Positions 30,902-43,337 of a stretch of DNA of 64,000 bases are shown one piece after another (position 1 is the first letter of the stretch; every line of letters begins with the position of its first letter). Location of the stretch: positions 36,474,383-36,538,382 of the forward strand of contig OX463814.1 of assembly GCA_949825045.1 (NCBI GenBank), read 5' to 3'. Position numbers and translations under genes: made by a program. The stretch is from Argyresthia goedartella (taxonomy: Eukaryota; Arthropoda; Insecta; Lepidoptera; Argyresthiidae). The notes beneath the pieces were generated by a model, which did not search any database, was not told the origin of the DNA, and saw nothing but the letters and a program-made list of their open reading frames with translations.

Positions 30902-31504
30902 TGTTCAATATTTGGGTTGGTTCATTAGTTATTTTTATTAATTTTAAGTGGACTGTATCGCGGGGCGGTATATATAATCCTATTAGAAGGGGTTGAAATA
31001 TTATCGCGGTTGAATCGGAGATGCACTCGTATTGATAGGGGAAACGGTCCTGCCTGAGGAATTAGAAGACAGAGAGACAGAACAGATTGGGAAGGGACTC
31101 ACCAGCGGTCAGCAATCAGCAATCCGGATATAGCGGCTTCCTTCACCTGCTTCGATGCAGAGGGAATTTGTATGCTTCGAGACGAGACGCCCAGGTCCCA
31201 AATCCTTTGCACAAATATAGCTGACCAGCTCCCACAGATGCACTATCACTTTGGCAATCGTTAGATTCACAGTAAAGCGGATAATTAATTTATTAGCGGT
31301 AGACGACACGGAAGCAAAGTGTTCAGACGTCCATATTTTTTTTTTCTTCTTAGTAGTTCCAGTTTTTGACACCGCAGGCGCCACTCGAGTCTTCTATCTC
31401 GTTCGGCGCGTTGTGCGATGAGTGAGTAGGAAGGAGAGGTGGATATAGGAAGGATTCGAGTGCATATCCGTAATTTAAATTTAAATTAGGTATTGGCGTA
31501 AACA
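30902..31504 (-). repeat. BEL copy 1, 5' LTR
   Basis: 603 bp, same ends and length as the LTR at 24484. It would carry the promoter of the minus-strand genomic RNA. Confidence 0.93.
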
Positions 31505-31509
31505 GTCAG

Positions 31510-32808
31510 GTCATAAGTTCTGTCACACAATAAAAACTTTTGAATTTAGAAAGCTGGCCACAAAAAAGTTTATTGAATTCGAATTTCGAATTTTTCATGA
31601 AAATAAAAATGTGTACTTTTTAGAATTTTCCTCATTTTTAAATATGGAGTGGACACTTAAAGAAGACCGTGTCGCAGTTATTGCGTTGCATCGTTGCGGT
31701 TACGAGCCAATTCAGATTTTCGACTTACTGAAAAATTTGAATATAACCAAAAGATTCGTTTATCGTACCATAAAACGATACAATGAAGACTCTAGTGTAG
31801 ATGACAGGTCAAGAAGTGGTCGCCCTCGCTCCTCGCTGGACTCCAGCAGTGATAAAAGCTGTGAAAGCGCGAATTCAAAGAAATCCCATACGTAAGCAGA
31901 AACTGTTGGCCCTTCAGATGGGGTTAAGCAGGAACACGGTGAAAAGGGTGTTAAATGAAGACTTAGGGCTTAGGGCATATCGAAGAAAAACAGGACATCG
32001 TTTGGACGCTCGTTTAATGGACCTGATACTGAAGAGATGCCGCGCTTTGTTGAAGCGGTACGCGGGAAAAAAGCATCGGGAAATTCTTTTTTCGGATGAA
32101 AAATTTTCACCGTGGAAGAGAGCTACACAAACTAAATGATAAGGTGTACGCACACAGCAGTGAAGAAGCGAGCAACCGTATTCCGCGTGTCCAACGAGGT
32201 CATTTTCCATCCTCGCTCATGGTTTGGTTGGGATTCTCTTATTGGGGCTTAACTGAGGTACATTTTTGTGAGAAAGGCGTAAAAACGAATGCAGTTGTGT
32301 ATCAAAATACAGTCCTCAAGAACCTTGTTGAACCTGTTTCTCATACCATGTTTAATAACAGGCACTGGGTATTCCAACAAGATTCTGTGCCAGCTCATAG
32401 AGCGAAAAGCACACAAGACTGGCTGGCGGCGCGTGAAATCGACTTCATCCGGCACGAAGACTAGCCCTCCTCCAGTCCAGATTTGAGTCCGTTAGATTAC
32501 AAGATATGGCAATACTTGGAGGAAAAGGCCTGCTCAAAGCCTCATCCTGATTTGGAGTCACTCAAGGCATCCTTGATTAAGGCAGCCGCCGATATTGACA
32601 TGGACCTCGTTCGTGCTGCGATAGACGACTGGCCGCGCAGAATAAAGGCCTGTATTCAAAATCGCGGGGGTCATTTTGAATAAACTTTATTACCATAAGA
32701 ATCTATGTTTTATTAAGTTCATTTTGTTATATAAATGTTTACATAAATAATAAACATGTCTAAATTATTTCATATTGCACATGTGACAGAACTTATGACC
32801 TGACTATG
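31510..32808 (+). mobile_element. Mariner copy B, main part (transposase broken)
   Basis: This is the remainder of the mariner whose first nine bases lie at 24475-24483. The two parts total 1,308 bp and are followed by TA at 32809. The coding region (start at 31644) matches copies A and C, but it is shifted near 31830 (bases lost after GCCCTCGCTCC). It is shifted again near 32100-32107 (a shortened A run, EKIF lost), and a TGG-to-TAG change at 32462-32464 interrupts it (HED-stop). Blocks with LFSDEK, QQDSVPAH and SPLDYKIW remain recognisable. It is a pseudogene and could move only with transposase from another copy, and its left end is separated from the rest by the BEL insertion. Confidence 0.92.
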
Positions 32809-32810
32809 TA

Positions 32811-33120
32811 TATATATGTATACCTACATATATTATGTGATAGCTATTACGAAAGAGAAAAAAATGCACTTTCAATATTTTCTCAAAAGTGAAAATTGAG
32901 GAGGTATCCCTAATAGCGCAGGGAAGTCCCACGGTCTGATTTCCCGTAACTTAAAAGAATGTCCGTAAGCGGCAGTTTTATGTCGAGAAGTTGAAAGGAG
33001 AGTTGATGAAGAGAGAAGACGAAAACTGTAAACGAAACGATCAGTGACGATAAACTACTACGCCACAAAGTGTACTTGGCTTTCGAATCGTGCGTAACTG
33101 TACTTTGCTTTCGGCAAAGT
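32811..33120. other. Unassigned sequence
   Basis: It starts with a short TA-rich stretch at the mariner border. Nothing else is recognised. Confidence 0.35.
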
Positions 33121-33335
33121 GAATCTGCCTATGGAGCCAAGGGTCCCGGGTTCGAGTCCCGGTGGGGGCAAATATTTATTTGATGAGAACGCATGTTTGT
33201 ACCCTAGTCATGGTTGTTTATTTATCTAAGTACAATATTTATCTATATAAGTATGTGTATCGTTGTCTAGTACCCAAGATACAGGGAATCCTAGTTTGGG
33301 GCTAGATCAATATGTGTAAATTTTGTTCAAGGTAT
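33121..33335 (+). repeat. tRNA-derived SINE, family B, copy 2 (5' truncated)
   Basis: It begins within the head (CTGCCTATGGAGCCAAGGGT), has GGGTTCGAGTCCCGGTGGGG, the GGGGGCAAATATTTATTTGA body and the tail AGGGAATCCTAGTTTGGGGC. It is nearly colinear with 45142-45395. Confidence 0.75.
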
Positions 33336-33339
33336 TATT

Positions 33340-33800
33340 ATTATTACTATTATCAGCGTCGCGGTCCAAAAACACTGGACGCGAAGTAAAATAGGTCGTA
33401 CCTTCTTGACGTCACTCCCTTCGCTGCGATCATCTCGTGCTCATTTCTTTGTCAAGTGTGCGACCTGCGCATGCCGCGATCACGTTCAGACTGGTGTGCG
33501 CGCACCATATCGTATCGCCTTTGAACGGGGCGAAAAAACCGACTCGAGACGGATCGGCTACGATCGAGACGCGTGTACCACGGTTCCTTACCGAACGGCG
33601 TCCAAACTAGCGTTCTTGGATCGCGACGCTGATACGTAACGGAGGTACGTTTCGGGGAAAATAACATGTCCGGACCCACCTTAAGGGGATACCTCGTCCC
33701 TGCAAAGGTCCTCGTTACTCCAGGCGGATATACCCGCAGTGTAAGAGGGACGGCATCGGGGGAAAATGACATAACGTAGCGCCAAACCACAGAAAAATTG
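33340..33800. other. CpG-rich block of unknown origin
   Basis: The base composition shifts sharply: many CG dinucleotides over about 400 bp in otherwise AT-rich DNA. ORFs on both strands (33406-33639 plus, 33452-33805 minus) reflect the composition. I recognise no protein domain. It may be a retroelement end or a degraded exon. Confidence 0.35.
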
Positions 33801-33841
33801 TGCAAAAATAAACTACACTATTTTGTTACAAAATATTTTCA

Positions 33842-34150
33842 AGGATAGATAGATAGATAGATAAATTAATTTATTCATTGCAACATGGTACACACACAAA
33901 TACATAATTTTAACTCAAATTTTAAGAAGAAAAATCTGCAAATTAAAACAAAACACAGCAGTTAAATAAAACAAACAATAAATAATAAAATTATACAAGC
34001 AAAACATTAAGGTACGGTAAGGATAACTATGTGGCATTGTGACTGTACCGCGACAATGAAATGGCCCTGACTCAGCAATGTCACAGACGAATCTGTGACG
34101 CTGATATTCTGCCAGAGCCAGTACGGACGAGACAACGGTTTGCTCAAGTA
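33842..34150 (-). repeat. Possible LINE 3' tail with GATA microsatellite
   Basis: (GATA)4 at 33846-33861 is followed by AAATTAATTTATTCATTG. On the minus strand this reads as an AT-rich 3' untranslated end with a TATC tail, as in several LINEs. No coding part is found. Confidence 0.35.
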
Positions 34151-35124
34151 CACATTTAACAACGTAAAATATGATGATTTTAATAAAATTGTTGAATAAA
34201 ATAAATTGTATTCTAGAAGATTATTATTATAGTATTAAAATTATAGCATTAAAATTATATCATTAAAATGTCATGTCAAGGACAGTTTACGAATACAGAA
34301 TATCCACATTTTGAACGCAGTACCGCAATGAAATTACATATTTGTAATTGTGTACAAATTCAACAAAATCACTAAGTTGTCTACAAAGTGACATAGCTAT
34401 CACACTAATTACAAATATGTAATTAAAAATTATTTATCCACAACAAAATTTGTATAATACTTTTTTTATCTATCAGCTTAGAGCTTTTGTGGTAGATACG
34501 CCCTCTTATGTTAAAATTACAATCGATACAGAATTTATTGAAACAACTAATTGAGTCGGTTCCCCATTCCTCTAAGAAATCAAAAGGCTTAGTTTCGGTA
34601 AGGCTGGTTGTTAAACGTTTACGATGATGCTTTATTTTAATAAATAGGCTATGTATAAGATAAGAGCCTCATTTAAGCAAATGGTGATGACAGCTATAAA
34701 TGTTTATGTTTAAGTTTTCTGAACTCTTTAAATCATTTGAAATACGGTAGCAAAGTACGGCCGCCGAATCGTGGTCCGTATTAATATTACATGAGCGGTC
34801 GCGAGCGAAATGCACATCGCTACCACCGACCAATTTTAAAAATGTCCCCCTCCGGTGTAAACGCCCCCGTTAGATGCCCGGAAGCCATCATGTAGTCTTG
34901 GACAGGTGAACACTGGAATAGTAATGTGGAATTGCATTTGATAGGTGGGACTTGGAATACGAAGAATGCAAAAAATACAAAATACAAAAATATTTATTGT
35001 TTAACTATGATTATTGTTACAAAATATATGTAGAAGCCGTCTTTTAAGTATACGCACACCCACCCAGAACCCGTCTCAGCCAGATGTTACTACCAACACG
35101 ACCGTTTCCGATGTGCGAATACAG

Positions 35125-35325
35125 CAAGGCCACGGACGCTGAAAGAATATACTGGTGGCCCTGTGGGCTGTAGACCTCGCTAACAGGGGGGACTGTGAAC
35201 CAATTTATAGGGAAGTATTTTAGATTCAATCAAAATCAAGTGGTAAAGTAGCCGCACCAATAACCTTGTAAACTACATTTTGCGATTTAAAATACAATCT
35301 ATTGACTTTTCACGAAAATAGTTAT
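35125..35325 (+). repeat. Unclassified repeat shared with 12.6 kb, copy 2
   Basis: TATACTGGTGGCCCTGTGGGCTGTAGACCTC and, after about 100 bp, CTACATTTTGC...CTATTGACTTTTCACGAAAAT match the blocks at 12662 and 13014 in the same order, but much closer together. Confidence 0.45.
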
Positions 35326-38284
35326 AGTCTATTTCACTCACTCTCATGGTCTGCATAAATCCTCTTTACTAATCCGTCTCCTACTTCGAGGAGTCCAAAC
35401 TTGGCATATTTTGAAAATATTACTTTGATTTTTAGAAAATAGTCGGCCGAAAGGTAGTGGTTTAGTATATTTTAAAAACCGGCTCATAAAACCCTTTAAT
35501 TTGATACACCACACGATAGGCTACAGAAAAAAAAAAAACATACAAAAAGTTCATGACGTCATGACTCCTCCCCCCCCCCCCAAGGTAAAAATCGAGAACA
35601 GCTCACGATCACGAGCTCAAAAAAACAGACGAAAGCAAAATCGGCCTTCTATCTTGTCGAAATGGAGACCTTCGCTCGCTTCGCTCGCTCGGTCAATTAA
35701 CGTTCACCCATATCAGTAGTACAGAATAAAGAATGCGATGCTGGTTCATTAATTGCAGAACTTTGTGCTACTACCCTGTTGAACCAATTGGCAAAAGGTA
35801 CCAAACTGAAAAAACCATTTCGAGATAATTGAGTTCTTAACAAAATTCTGTTATTCCCATCAAAAAATATTACAGGATTACTAAAATAACCGAAAAAAAA
35901 CAATGTACTTACTTCATTTGTCCTCGCACTTTGTTCAAATTCCCTTCGCTGTTCTTTATAACTGTCAAGTATCAACAGTTTTCCTGTCAGTCGATAACGC
36001 AGATGTCAGTCGGAAAGCAAACAAATATTGATATTATAGCCAACCGTTCCAAAACTGTGAACAAGTGACGTCATATTTATTTTAAAAAAAATAATAATAA
36101 TAAGGCGTCAGTTACCAGAAATACTCAAATAACTTTCTTAAAATAGGCCAAAATTTTATAAATTAAAAGTACGATATTTTTTTTTCTCAAAAATTGTATA
36201 AAATGCTCCTATAACAGCTGTGAAGATAGTATCCGAAATTAACTCATCCTGGAAAATTTTTAGAAGTGTCCAGGAAAACTCAAAAGTGTCCATTGAAATA
36301 TTATGATATTTAATGAAATCCCATTAAATATCATAATATTTTAATACAGATCTATTATTTTTTCAAAGATAAGCTAAGGAGGTTATTGATAGTTAAGGCC
36401 TTTAATAAAAAGGAGGTACCATAGAGGTTGACGTGTCCGAATTGCACTTTTGCACGATGTAAAATGGCAGAAAACTCAGTTCATTCGTATTTTTTACAAT
36501 TTTGATACTAATTAGGAATTAGAAATTCGATACCAACAGAAAAAAGAAGAATAAAATAAAATTTTCACAATAAACATAAATGGTTTTATTTCTAAGAAAA
36601 GCACCATACACGCTTCGACCATAAGTGCCATCCTGGCCTCGTATTACAGCCGGACTCATACTCGTCCAGGATGGCTTACTTACTCGTCTCTGCAGTAATG
36701 TACTGAAGAGGATGGGGACTCTCTCCTGTACCCAAGGCTAGGTATATAGAAGAGAGCAGTGAAGCCAGATGCGGACCATTATTGACTCTTTATTATATTT
36801 AAATATCCAACTATAAATACTAATGATTCTGCCTATGTTGACAGATATCAAGGTTGCACTAAATATGCATCTGACTACCTAGTTACAAAGGTCAGCTATG
36901 TAGGTATGTATAGGTACCTACAGTACTTTCCGTAGACCTAGAGGCATGTGGCAAGAAGTAAGGTCATACTGGAAACAATCAGAAAACCGTTTTGTAGTTC
37001 CATCACAAAAACGTTATTGGCCGGTTTTTTTTCACAAAAGAAGAAAAAACTCTAGCACAAAAGGAACGGAATACAACCGCACATTGTCCAATGCAATTGT
37101 GAATTGAAACAAAACTAGCCTGTGGTGGGAGATAGGGGGGGTGTTGCAACAGGCTAGACCCCCATTGTTCCCCCGTTTGAAGCTGGTGAACAACAGCTAT
37201 CGAAAACTATCGACGATGGCCTCGATAGTTGAATATTAAAAGTCACGAGCAAAGATGTCTGCGGAGCTGTTTGTTCTGTTTCGCACATCGGAGCAAATGG
37301 GGCTAGCCCATTGCCGCCGCAGCTATGGAGATAAGTGGCAGCACAGCTCTTTTGAGCAGTGAACTTAGTTCAAGTTTTAAATATCTTAAAAGGAAGTTCT
37401 TATTTTTTTATAATTTTGAACAGTAACGAACGACACAATATGGTGCTATGACATTGTAGGGAAGCAAAAAGTATGAGGCATATTACATTTCCTACGACAT
37501 TATGCGTTATCGTATATAGTTCCTGTCTTACTGCCTGAGATATAGTTGAGAGGGGATGCGAACTGCAGTCTACAAGAATTATTGCGCATGTGTGAGTGCA
37601 CAGATACTGCGTGAGTGAGCACAGGTTCCTTGCCTTATTTTTATTAACTTGAAACCTTTAGATGTAAGTAGGTAGGTTCTTATTAGGCGGTGATTCGAAA
37701 ATCGAAAGGTACGATGCGGTACCTATGTTTTCTTGGTTTATGACTTAATTTTTTATTTTATTCTATGATGTTTTAATAAATAACAAAGTAGGATTATTTA
37801 ATCACTAGGAATTTGTTTTCCTGGTGAATTGACGATCAGTGTGCAAGATATAAAGTGGTACTTTTTCCCCAGGTGGTGCAACAGAGCCATGGAATAGCCA
37901 TGCAAAACAGAATAATATACCTTCCTACCATCAAGATACTTTTGACAGCTGTCAATATGTTTGATATTTTCAGTACCTAATTGCGACCTGTTTGACACCA
38001 TCTAAATAAATGACCTGCCAAAACGTGGTATACCTGTCAAAAATAATAACAAGTGTCAAAAAAACTGAAAGTTATATTGATGTGACTTGAATGGCTATAC
38101 GGTGTCTCTGCAACCCAATCTGTGAAAAGGCATGTCGTTTTGGCCCTTCTCATGTATCCCGTATGCACAGTACGCAAACTGCGTACAGATTTCCTCTTTG
38201 ACGTACGTTTGATGTGTCTCGCACTATATTTATACGACACATCGTGAAGTATGGTAGGATTTTTCGTGCGGATGTATAGAGTTT

Positions 38285-38450
38285 TATTGCGAACTAGGAC
38301 TGTCCTGTATCTCTCCTGTCTTGCCTAGGTTTGCTGGAATAAATCTCTTTTTAGAAAAAAGCTCGCCTTTGCTTATATCTTTTCTTGTAACTGTCTGTAA
38401 CTTCATATTATTTGTGCAATAAAGAATATGAATATGAATTATAAAAGCTT
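38285..38450 (-). repeat. LINE 3'-UTR-like repeat, copy 2
   Basis: The minus strand matches 24222-24370: the GGCGAGCTT-AAA block, CCTAGGCAAGACAGGAG and TCGCAATAAAA in the same order. Confidence 0.45.
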
Positions 38451-38656
38451 CCATGATCACTATGTTGCTACGATACAATTGTATAAAAAATTCCACAATT
38501 TTAAAAGGGTGACCAACTCTCTTATTTAAATTTTCACACATAACCACTATATCACATTTAATTTTAAAAAAAAACTCAATGGTAAAAACAGTATCATCTG
38601 GCGTATGCTTTTATCCGCTGTATACATATAAAGATACAAACAATCAGAGATATACA

Positions 38657-39055
38657 TAATAGTAGTTTATGTGACTGATACATAATGGAGGGCATTAAAA
38701 CTCGAGAGTGGGTTTATGAAACTCGCCGAAGAGTTTTAATGCCAAATTATGTACAGTTACATACACTAGTTCATCTACACACATATCTTAAGCTCTCTTT
38801 GATGTGTTCAGGAACCGCATGTTTGACCGGCATTGTGGCATTGAGTTGTTTAGCTTGTTCTGTAGTACCAACTTCACAGACAAAGTAGGGCATCGGCGTT
38901 CGAAATTTGAATATCATAATATGTAAAAAAAAATGCACATTATGTTCAATATTCAGATAAGAAATGAATTTTACAAAGTAGTTTAACATTATGCTGACCG
39001 TAACTTGCGGTTTTTGGACGCAGTAAAGAGGGTTTATGATACGTGTGTAGATAAA
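38657..39055 (+). repeat. Palindromic repeat family, copy 2
   Basis: Same start (TAATAGTAGTTTATGTGACTG) and end (GATACGTGTGTAGATAAA) as copy 1, 399 bp. Hairpin I is present, with a short loop. The inner small palindrome of hairpin II is degraded. Confidence 0.75.
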
Positions 39056-39390
39056 GGTTTATTATATCAGCTCGAATAAGCTCGATAAACATACCTATAT
39101 CCTCGAGTACGTGTAGAAGGTGGAAAACGGGCCAGCACCAAATTCACGTTCGGTTGCAATTGCAATAAATGTAAGGTACAAACGTGAGAAAAAACCCTCG
39201 ACTGGTGTTCTTCCCTCCACAGGGCAGGGGCGGGGGAGGAAATGAGGCAACTTGCTCCAGATTGAGAAAAGTCTACAGTACTGCTTGCAATCGCCGTCGA
39301 TAGTTTCGATACGTCATTTTAATACAGTGCAGTTTTTTTGTACTGGAATTGCTTGGTGGTAAGCTTTTTGTTATTTTAAACCTTTAAGGG

Positions 39391-39507
39391 CGACTAGCTA
39401 GAAGGCGGAATAAGACTTATCTCGCGTATACTTTGAAAATTCCTAAATTTATATGGAGTAGTCAAAATTTACTTGAGTAAAGTCTTATTACGCTTTCTAG
39501 CTAGTTG
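39391..39507. repeat. Inverted repeat, MITE-like
   Basis: The left arm CGACTAGCTAGAAGGCGGAA (to 39418) pairs with the right arm ending TTTCTAGCTAGTTG. Arms are 28 bp with about three mismatches, around a 61-bp centre. Weak similarity continues outward to TTTTAAA on both sides. Confidence 0.65.
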
Positions 39508-39568
39508 CACTTCCTTTGCCACGATTTTAAAGTTCCATCGCCAGTCGTCAGTTACTTGTAAACTACTC

Positions 39569-39750
39569 TGTCTGTGGGGCCGCGTTAGTGGCTCTGCTTG
39601 TCATGCGAGAGGTCCCGGGTTCGATCCCCGGCTGGCGATAAAGAAAAAAAACCCAGGTCTTTGACGTTTGTATGTATGTGATGTCACTGTTTCTGGTTCC
39701 CACAATACAGGGTATCCTAGTGTGGGGCCAAATTAATAAATGTGCCTGAA
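39569..39750 (+). repeat. tRNA-derived SINE, family A, copy 3
   Basis: GTGGGGCCGCGTTAGTGGCT head, GGGTTCGATCCCCGGCTGG B-box-like region and the GGTATCCTAGTGTGGGGCCA tail. Confidence 0.75.
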
Positions 39751-42677
39751 GGAAAATGTTTGTTTTGTTTCTCATCACTATACCAGGTTTTCAGTAAAGT
39801 CTTTGAACATATAACTATAGTTACATAATAGTATACTGGCTTTATTCACTGCTCGGAGTACCCCGAGCTTTTTGAGCTCACAACCACCATCAAAAGTGAA
39901 AAGTTGCTGACTCATCGCCGTAAATAACGCTAGGACCTATGCCGTGATCAACTTTTTTATAAAGTAAAGAGTAATTATTCTCCCATAAACAACATGACAA
40001 CTACAGAACCCGACCCATCCTGAAATCCTACACAGCAGAATTTTCGCAGTGAAGTATTTAAAGTTGCTTCTCCATAATTTACTTACTTAGTAATTACACT
40101 TCCGAGTAGATAATTTAAAGGGCAGAAATCTACACTTCCGTAAGTAGAGGTAAGTCCAGAGTTCATAGTTGAGTCGGCGACGCATTTGAAAACCAAGTGT
40201 TGTGCCGGGGTTTACAAAAAACATCTTTTAGAAATATCTGGTGTGTCAACTAATTTGTATGCTCTGCTAATAATTTTTGGTGAACCGAATATTGTTGTTT
40301 AGAATTCAAAAATTCAGAAAGAAAAAAAAATTCATGTTCAAGAATGTGTAAATACAGTAAGATTTGTTTAATCACAGTGTGCCGGCGGGCATCAAGAAAA
40401 TGTTTCTGGGCCACTACTAACGGGAAAGCATCGACGTTATAGCAGAGCGAGATCAAAGAAGCTATATTAGCTCCCTATCTAGGCTAAATGTTAGTTATTG
40501 TAATATGTATCTCTCGTTTTATAGCACTTTAGATGGGCTGCATTAGCTATAATATTCTGATTGATTCTTTCCCCTAACTCCACAAAGGACATGTGTGGTG
40601 ATTGATATCTAGAAGACTGCCCAAGATATGTATAAAAAGCACTGTGCCTAGCGCAGATTTTCATGTTTCAAAAGTTTCAAGAACTTTCATATTTTGACAT
40701 TGAAATTGTAATACTCCTGTGAGAAAAGTTGTTTAGCTATTTATAGAGTCGCGCCTATAACAAAAAAGTGGGGAAAAGTAAAAACAATAAAACTCCCAAA
40801 GAATTTTGCTACGATGTCCTCAGATGAATAAAACTGACATTTTTATTTTTAAAAACCCTTGGGAAAAATATAGCTAACTGCTAACTAATTATTTCATGAA
40901 AGTTCTAAAGAATAAATAGAGACGCAATATTTAAATTTAACTTCAAATACTATTGGCTGTGATAAATAAAGGCAGTCAATAAGTCATCTCTTTTCTAAGC
41001 TTTTGTAAGTCTTTTGTATTCATACATACAAACGACCTGCTTACCAATAACAGCGGATTCATCTGATGATTATTTTAAATATACTTATGAAATATAAATA
41101 CACCAAGAAAACACATCAAACAAACAAACACGAATACACAATCCTGAAAAATATAAAATGATATGTTTCTTCCCTACAGTATATTCCAACAAAATCGCGG
41201 TGTCTACCCTAAGTTCTTATTTCCATATAATAATAATAAAAATAATTATATTCAAAAGTAGAAAACAGTAAGCTGTTTGCTAGTACGTTACACCGGTTAG
41301 AAGTAAATACGGAGTAGAAGTTGGTATTTGCCGTAAGTTCGGAGGGAAAGGGTGTATTTGCGTTGCTCGAACTTGGTCCGCATTAGGTATACAAATATCT
41401 ATGTAAATTATGGTGAGCTTCTTTGCTAAGTAGTTGGTTAGAGGACACCATACAGGGTGTACGGTATTACAAATAAAAAAAGGTGATATAATGAAACAGA
41501 AAAATCTACCGCTACTATACCTAACTTAATAACTCGCGCACTTTCGGCAGATAGTTGTCCGAACAATTACTAAATGAAACAAACATCTTTATGCCTTTTC
41601 CAGCACGGGGTAGCAGAGATACAGTTGAGACTAATTTCAGTCCCTTAAACCATAAAACAAATAATTTAATACTCACACTCAACAACTAAAAAACTCCGTG
41701 GTTCGTTGACTTCCATACATCCGACCCGTCGTAACTATGATCGACTGTGGACTGCTAAAAGTTCACTCTGCCGACGATGAGACTTTCCAATAGCTGTTCA
41801 AGCTGGGATGGAGACCAAACGCAAAATAAATATATGTATAATACTAATAATAAACCTCTTGAGAACAATATGAAACGCAATCAACTCCAGCAACTAGCCC
41901 TCGTTTCAACGCCAGAACAAAACACAAGCTTATTAGCATGGAACAAGTGCAGCGGCAATTATACACACTAAGCTGAGAGCTGTTGCCGACGGGGGGTAGC
42001 CAGGGGGGTGGGGGGTGGGGGGTGCATGAGCAATGAGCCTCTGATGACACTGTTTTTCACGATTTACAGTTCATTATTAGGTGGTGTTCATAGTGAACTG
42101 TGCACCACTTTTTCTCTTGGCAGGGTCAGAAGGCGGCAGACGAACCAGATCGGTGAATGGGGGTTGCAGAGAGAAAGCCAAAGATCGATCAGCTGGCCAC
42201 TTGCTGGATGGACTGGCGACCAAACGGGGATAGAAGAATAACAAAAGACGTGGGTCGTACAGAATCCAGTTGAATGATATCGAAGTATGTATTGGGTACC
42301 TAATTAATATGCCAATAATACTAATTATGCACAATTTAATCTTGTTTTCAAAATACCAATATTTGAAATATGGTTGCTAGGTTGCGTTTTCATAATACCA
42401 AAGAATGTATTTAAGTATTAAGTGTTTATGTATTATAATTATCGTCATAATGATATATATGTTATAAAATATTTTTTTAATTTTGTGTGTATGTGTAATG
42501 TATTATATTTTTAAATTTAGTTTCTGTTTTCTTGTTTGTATAAATATTTTGTTATTAGCTGAACCCGCATTGTTTCACTGAACATGCTTACTGGGTTGGC
42601 TGGAAGAGATTTATTTTAGGATAAAGCCCGCCTTTGTAAATTTTATTTCCCACTGCGTCATTGTTTTTTAATTATAT
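39751..42677. other. Mostly unassigned sequence
   Basis: No gene is supported. It includes a G-run cluster (41991-42022) and a short LINE-tail-like piece at 42594-42640 (minus; TTGGCTGGAAGAGATTTATT). Confidence 0.4.
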
Positions 42678-43109
42678 TTTATCTACACACGTATCATAAA
42701 CCCTCCTTACTGCGTACAAAAACCGCACGTTACGATCAGCATATGTTTAACTACTTGGTAAAAACTCATTTCTTATCTGAAAAATTTCACATTATGACCA
42801 TAATGTGTAATTTTTCTACATATTATGACATTCAAATTTGGAACGCCGACGCCCGCCTGCGTGCCACCCCTAGTTTGTCTGTGAAGTTGGTACCACAGAA
42901 CAAGCTAAACAATTCAATACAACAAAGCCGGTCAAACATACGGTTCCTGAACACATCAAAGAGAGCTTATGATATGTGTGTAGATAAACTAGTGTATGTA
43001 ACTGTACATAATTAGGCATTAAAACTCTCGAGTGATATTATTATGAAATGAGCCGAACTCTCGAGTATTAATGCCCTCCATTATGTAGCAGTCACATAAA
43101 CTACTATTA
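42678..43109 (-). repeat. Palindromic repeat family, copy 3
   Basis: Minus-strand copy, 432 bp, from TTTATCTACACACGTATCAT to CACATAAACTACTATTA. It has both long hairpins and the inner CACATTATG-AC-CATAATGTG palindrome. Confidence 0.78.
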
Positions 43110-43337
43110 TGCAATAAAGAATATATCCAGCAACCCCAAATTCAATCTTACTAATTAAGTACCCATTATGTACAATTGAATCATGTATTAAGAAATACTA
43201 AATTGAAAATGGTGTTACTGGTAAGCCTGACGTGTTGAATGTCGTGTACGTGAGGTGGCTTATACTGTGTGTACTTAAACAGTGGAATCCCTGACGGGCT
43301 GGTGATGATAATTATCACATTAAATTTATGTAAATTT

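Larger units (their letters stand above)
24484..31504 (-). mobile_element. BEL/Pao LTR retrotransposon, complete (copy 1)
   Basis: This is a 7,021-bp element read on the minus strand. Both LTRs are 603 bp, begin TGTTCAAT and end TAAACA on the plus strand, and look identical wherever I compared them. GTCAG is duplicated at 24479-24483 and 31505-31509, the 5-bp duplication expected for this class. A tRNA-Tyr primer site and a purine tract adjoin the LTRs. One ORF encodes Gag-Pol, and there is no env. Everything needed for retrotransposition looks present, so it is probably young. Confidence 0.95.
34151..38656. other. Mostly unassigned sequence
   Basis: Apart from the repeat at 35125-35325 and the LINE-tail-like piece at 38285-38450, I find no gene. 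Features seen: a poly-C run near 35570-35582 and GCCATCCTGG/CCAGGATGGC arms near 36628 and 36667. ORFs of 60-90 codons here (for example 35697-35975 and 37798-38001, minus) have no supporting signature. Confidence 0.4.

Noticed and set aside
42678..43109. Viral hairpin termini (parvovirus-like) as the origin of the palindromic repeat
   Set aside because: No viral coding sequence accompanies any of the four copies, and both hairpins are at fixed places in a short repeat. A transposable repeat is simpler.
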